DNA from: JAICXG01 sp963801255
Lineage (GTDB): Bacteria; Verrucomicrobiota; Verrucomicrobiia; Chthoniobacterales; UBA10450
Assembly: GCA_963801255.1 (NCBI GenBank)
Contig: CAWDEC010000007.1
Span: 199,306 to 263,305 of the forward strand
Reading direction: 5' to 3'
Length of the DNA: 64,000 nucleotides
A program made the position numbers and the translations under genes. Under the pieces are notes generated by a model that was not told the DNA's origin, searched no databases, and saw nothing but the letters and a program-made list of their open reading frames with translations. Shown here in pieces: positions 63,196 through 64,000 of the stretch (positions within the stretch are counted from its first letter, which is position 1; every line of letters begins with the position of its first letter).

Positions 63196-63768
63196 TTAGG
63201 AACGACCCGCAAACGCGGGCTTGGCCGAGGCGGGCGCGTCGTCATTGCGCGATATCTCCGGGCGGGAACCGCTATTTGAGCTGGGTGAGCTTATCTTACC
63301 GCTGGTCACTTCGGATTTACCGATAAATGTGGCGCCTTCCTCAATGACAAGACGAGCCGCTTTCAAATCGCCCTGCAACGTGCAGCGCGACTTGAGTTCG
63401 CAACGCTCGCCCACCGTGATGTTGCCGTGCACCTTTCCGAAAACGGTGATTGACTTGGTCTTGATCTCGCCCCGGATATCGGCGTTTTCTCCGATCGTCA
63501 AAACACCATCGGAATGAATTTCGCCTTCGACTTTGCCGTCGATCATCAACTCCTTTTGAAATTTGATGCTTCCTTTGATTTCCACATCCTTTGAGAGGAT
63601 GTCTTTGCCTGTATTGTCGGCCATAGGTTTTTGCTGAACGCTAGTGGTTTCTATTTTTGGTGACTCCTCTCGACGAGACGGAGCGTGAGATTCCTCAGCA
63701 AAGCTCGCGCCAGGGGAAGAACTTTCTGCTGGAGGCGCGGGCTTCTGCGGGATGAATTTCTTTAACAC
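63196..63768 (-). CDS. Bactofilin (polymer-forming cytoskeletal protein)
   Basis: A 190-residue protein. A disordered proline-rich N-terminus precedes the bactofilin core (DVEIKGSIKFQKELMIDGKVEGEIHSDGVLTIGENADIRGEIKTKSITVFGKVHGNITVGERCELKSRCTLQGDLKAARLVIEEGATFIG), a right-handed beta-helix. It polymerises without nucleotide and often sets cell shape or stalk position. The TAA stop is in a CCTAACG motif. Confidence 0.92.
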   Translation of the reverse strand: MLKKFIPQKPAPPAESSSPGASFAEESHAPSRREESPKIETTSVQQKPMADNTGKDILSKDVEIKGSIKFQKELMIDGKVEGEIHSDGVLTIGENADIRGEIKTKSITVFGKVHGNITVGERCELKSRCTLQGDLKAARLVIEEGATFIGKSEVTSGKISSPSSNSGSRPEISRNDDAPASAKPAFAGRS

Positions 63769-63928
63769 CCAGCATTATTAAAGCCGCGATTCGACGTGTC
63801 AACGCCAACGTGCACGAAGAGCGGATTTTTACGCGAAATAATTGACCTCAGTTGCCTTTCGAGTGAAACCGGCGCTCCTCCAGCAGCGATGAGTTTCGTG
63901 AGATCCATTCAGGAATTGCTCAATCCAC

Positions 63929-64000
<72 letters not shown>

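Overview
The window looks like the chromosome of a Gram-negative, GC-rich member of the Verrucomicrobia, most likely a soil or freshwater Chthoniobacterales/Spartobacteria-type organism. The support is an lpxC-fabZ fusion with lpxA and lpxB (lipid A outer membrane), an LL-diaminopimelate aminotransferase (dapL), an acidobacterial/verrucomicrobial-type orphan FtsX permease, DUF5069 and DUF3052 proteins, bactofilins and a CAP-domain surface protein with repeats. No phage, IS element, CRISPR array or rRNA operon is visible. Two CAU-anticodon tRNA genes lie at 11705 and at the right edge.

Layout. 1-5.3 kb (minus strand): a tightly packed run of a Gfo/Idh/MocA oxidoreductase, lpxB, an M19 dipeptidase, an aminomuconate-semialdehyde-type aldehyde dehydrogenase, a RidA-family deaminase and a glyoxalase-fold protein. 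5.4-11.5 kb: methyltransferase, GDP-fucose synthase, zinc-ribbon and DUF3052 proteins, dapL, and an ECF-sigma/anti-sigma-like pair. 11.7-16.9 kb: tRNA, then a TetR-MFP-RND efflux operon with a palindromic operator lying inside its promoter. 17-25 kb: an Aas-like acyltransferase/acyl-ligase divergent from a Spinster-like MFS transporter, a TMTC-like membrane TPR protein, an L,D-transpeptidase, an AP2-like small protein and an RsmA-Nudix fusion. 25-34.7 kb: core genes (ffh, rpsP, khpA, lpxC/fabZ, lpxA), an Mla lipid transport operon and an isoaspartyl peptidase. 35-39 kb: two PilT-family ATPases with a pseudo-receiver protein and a response regulator. 39-54 kb: small secreted proteins, an FAD oxidoreductase, SpmA-SpmB, an orphan permease, an SSADH/amino-acid permease pair, a hybrid kinase and a CAP-domain exoprotein. 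54-64 kb: pgi, a kinase/sigma54-activator pair, glnD, a sugar nucleotidyltransferase, DUF5069 and two bactofilins.

The most unusual signal is not a gene. The octamer CCTAACGA/TCGTTAGG (usually extended to GCCTAACGA/TCGTTAGGC) occurs, by my reading, 53 times exactly in 64 kb, where about two are expected by chance. The two orientations are equally represented, copies fall in all codon frames, and the motif supplies the stop codon of about fourteen genes. I interpret it as a genome-wide short signal, with a DNA-uptake-like sequence the leading hypothesis. Separately, four genes are broken by single-base indels, three of them in homopolymers, which looks more like residual assembly error than decay.
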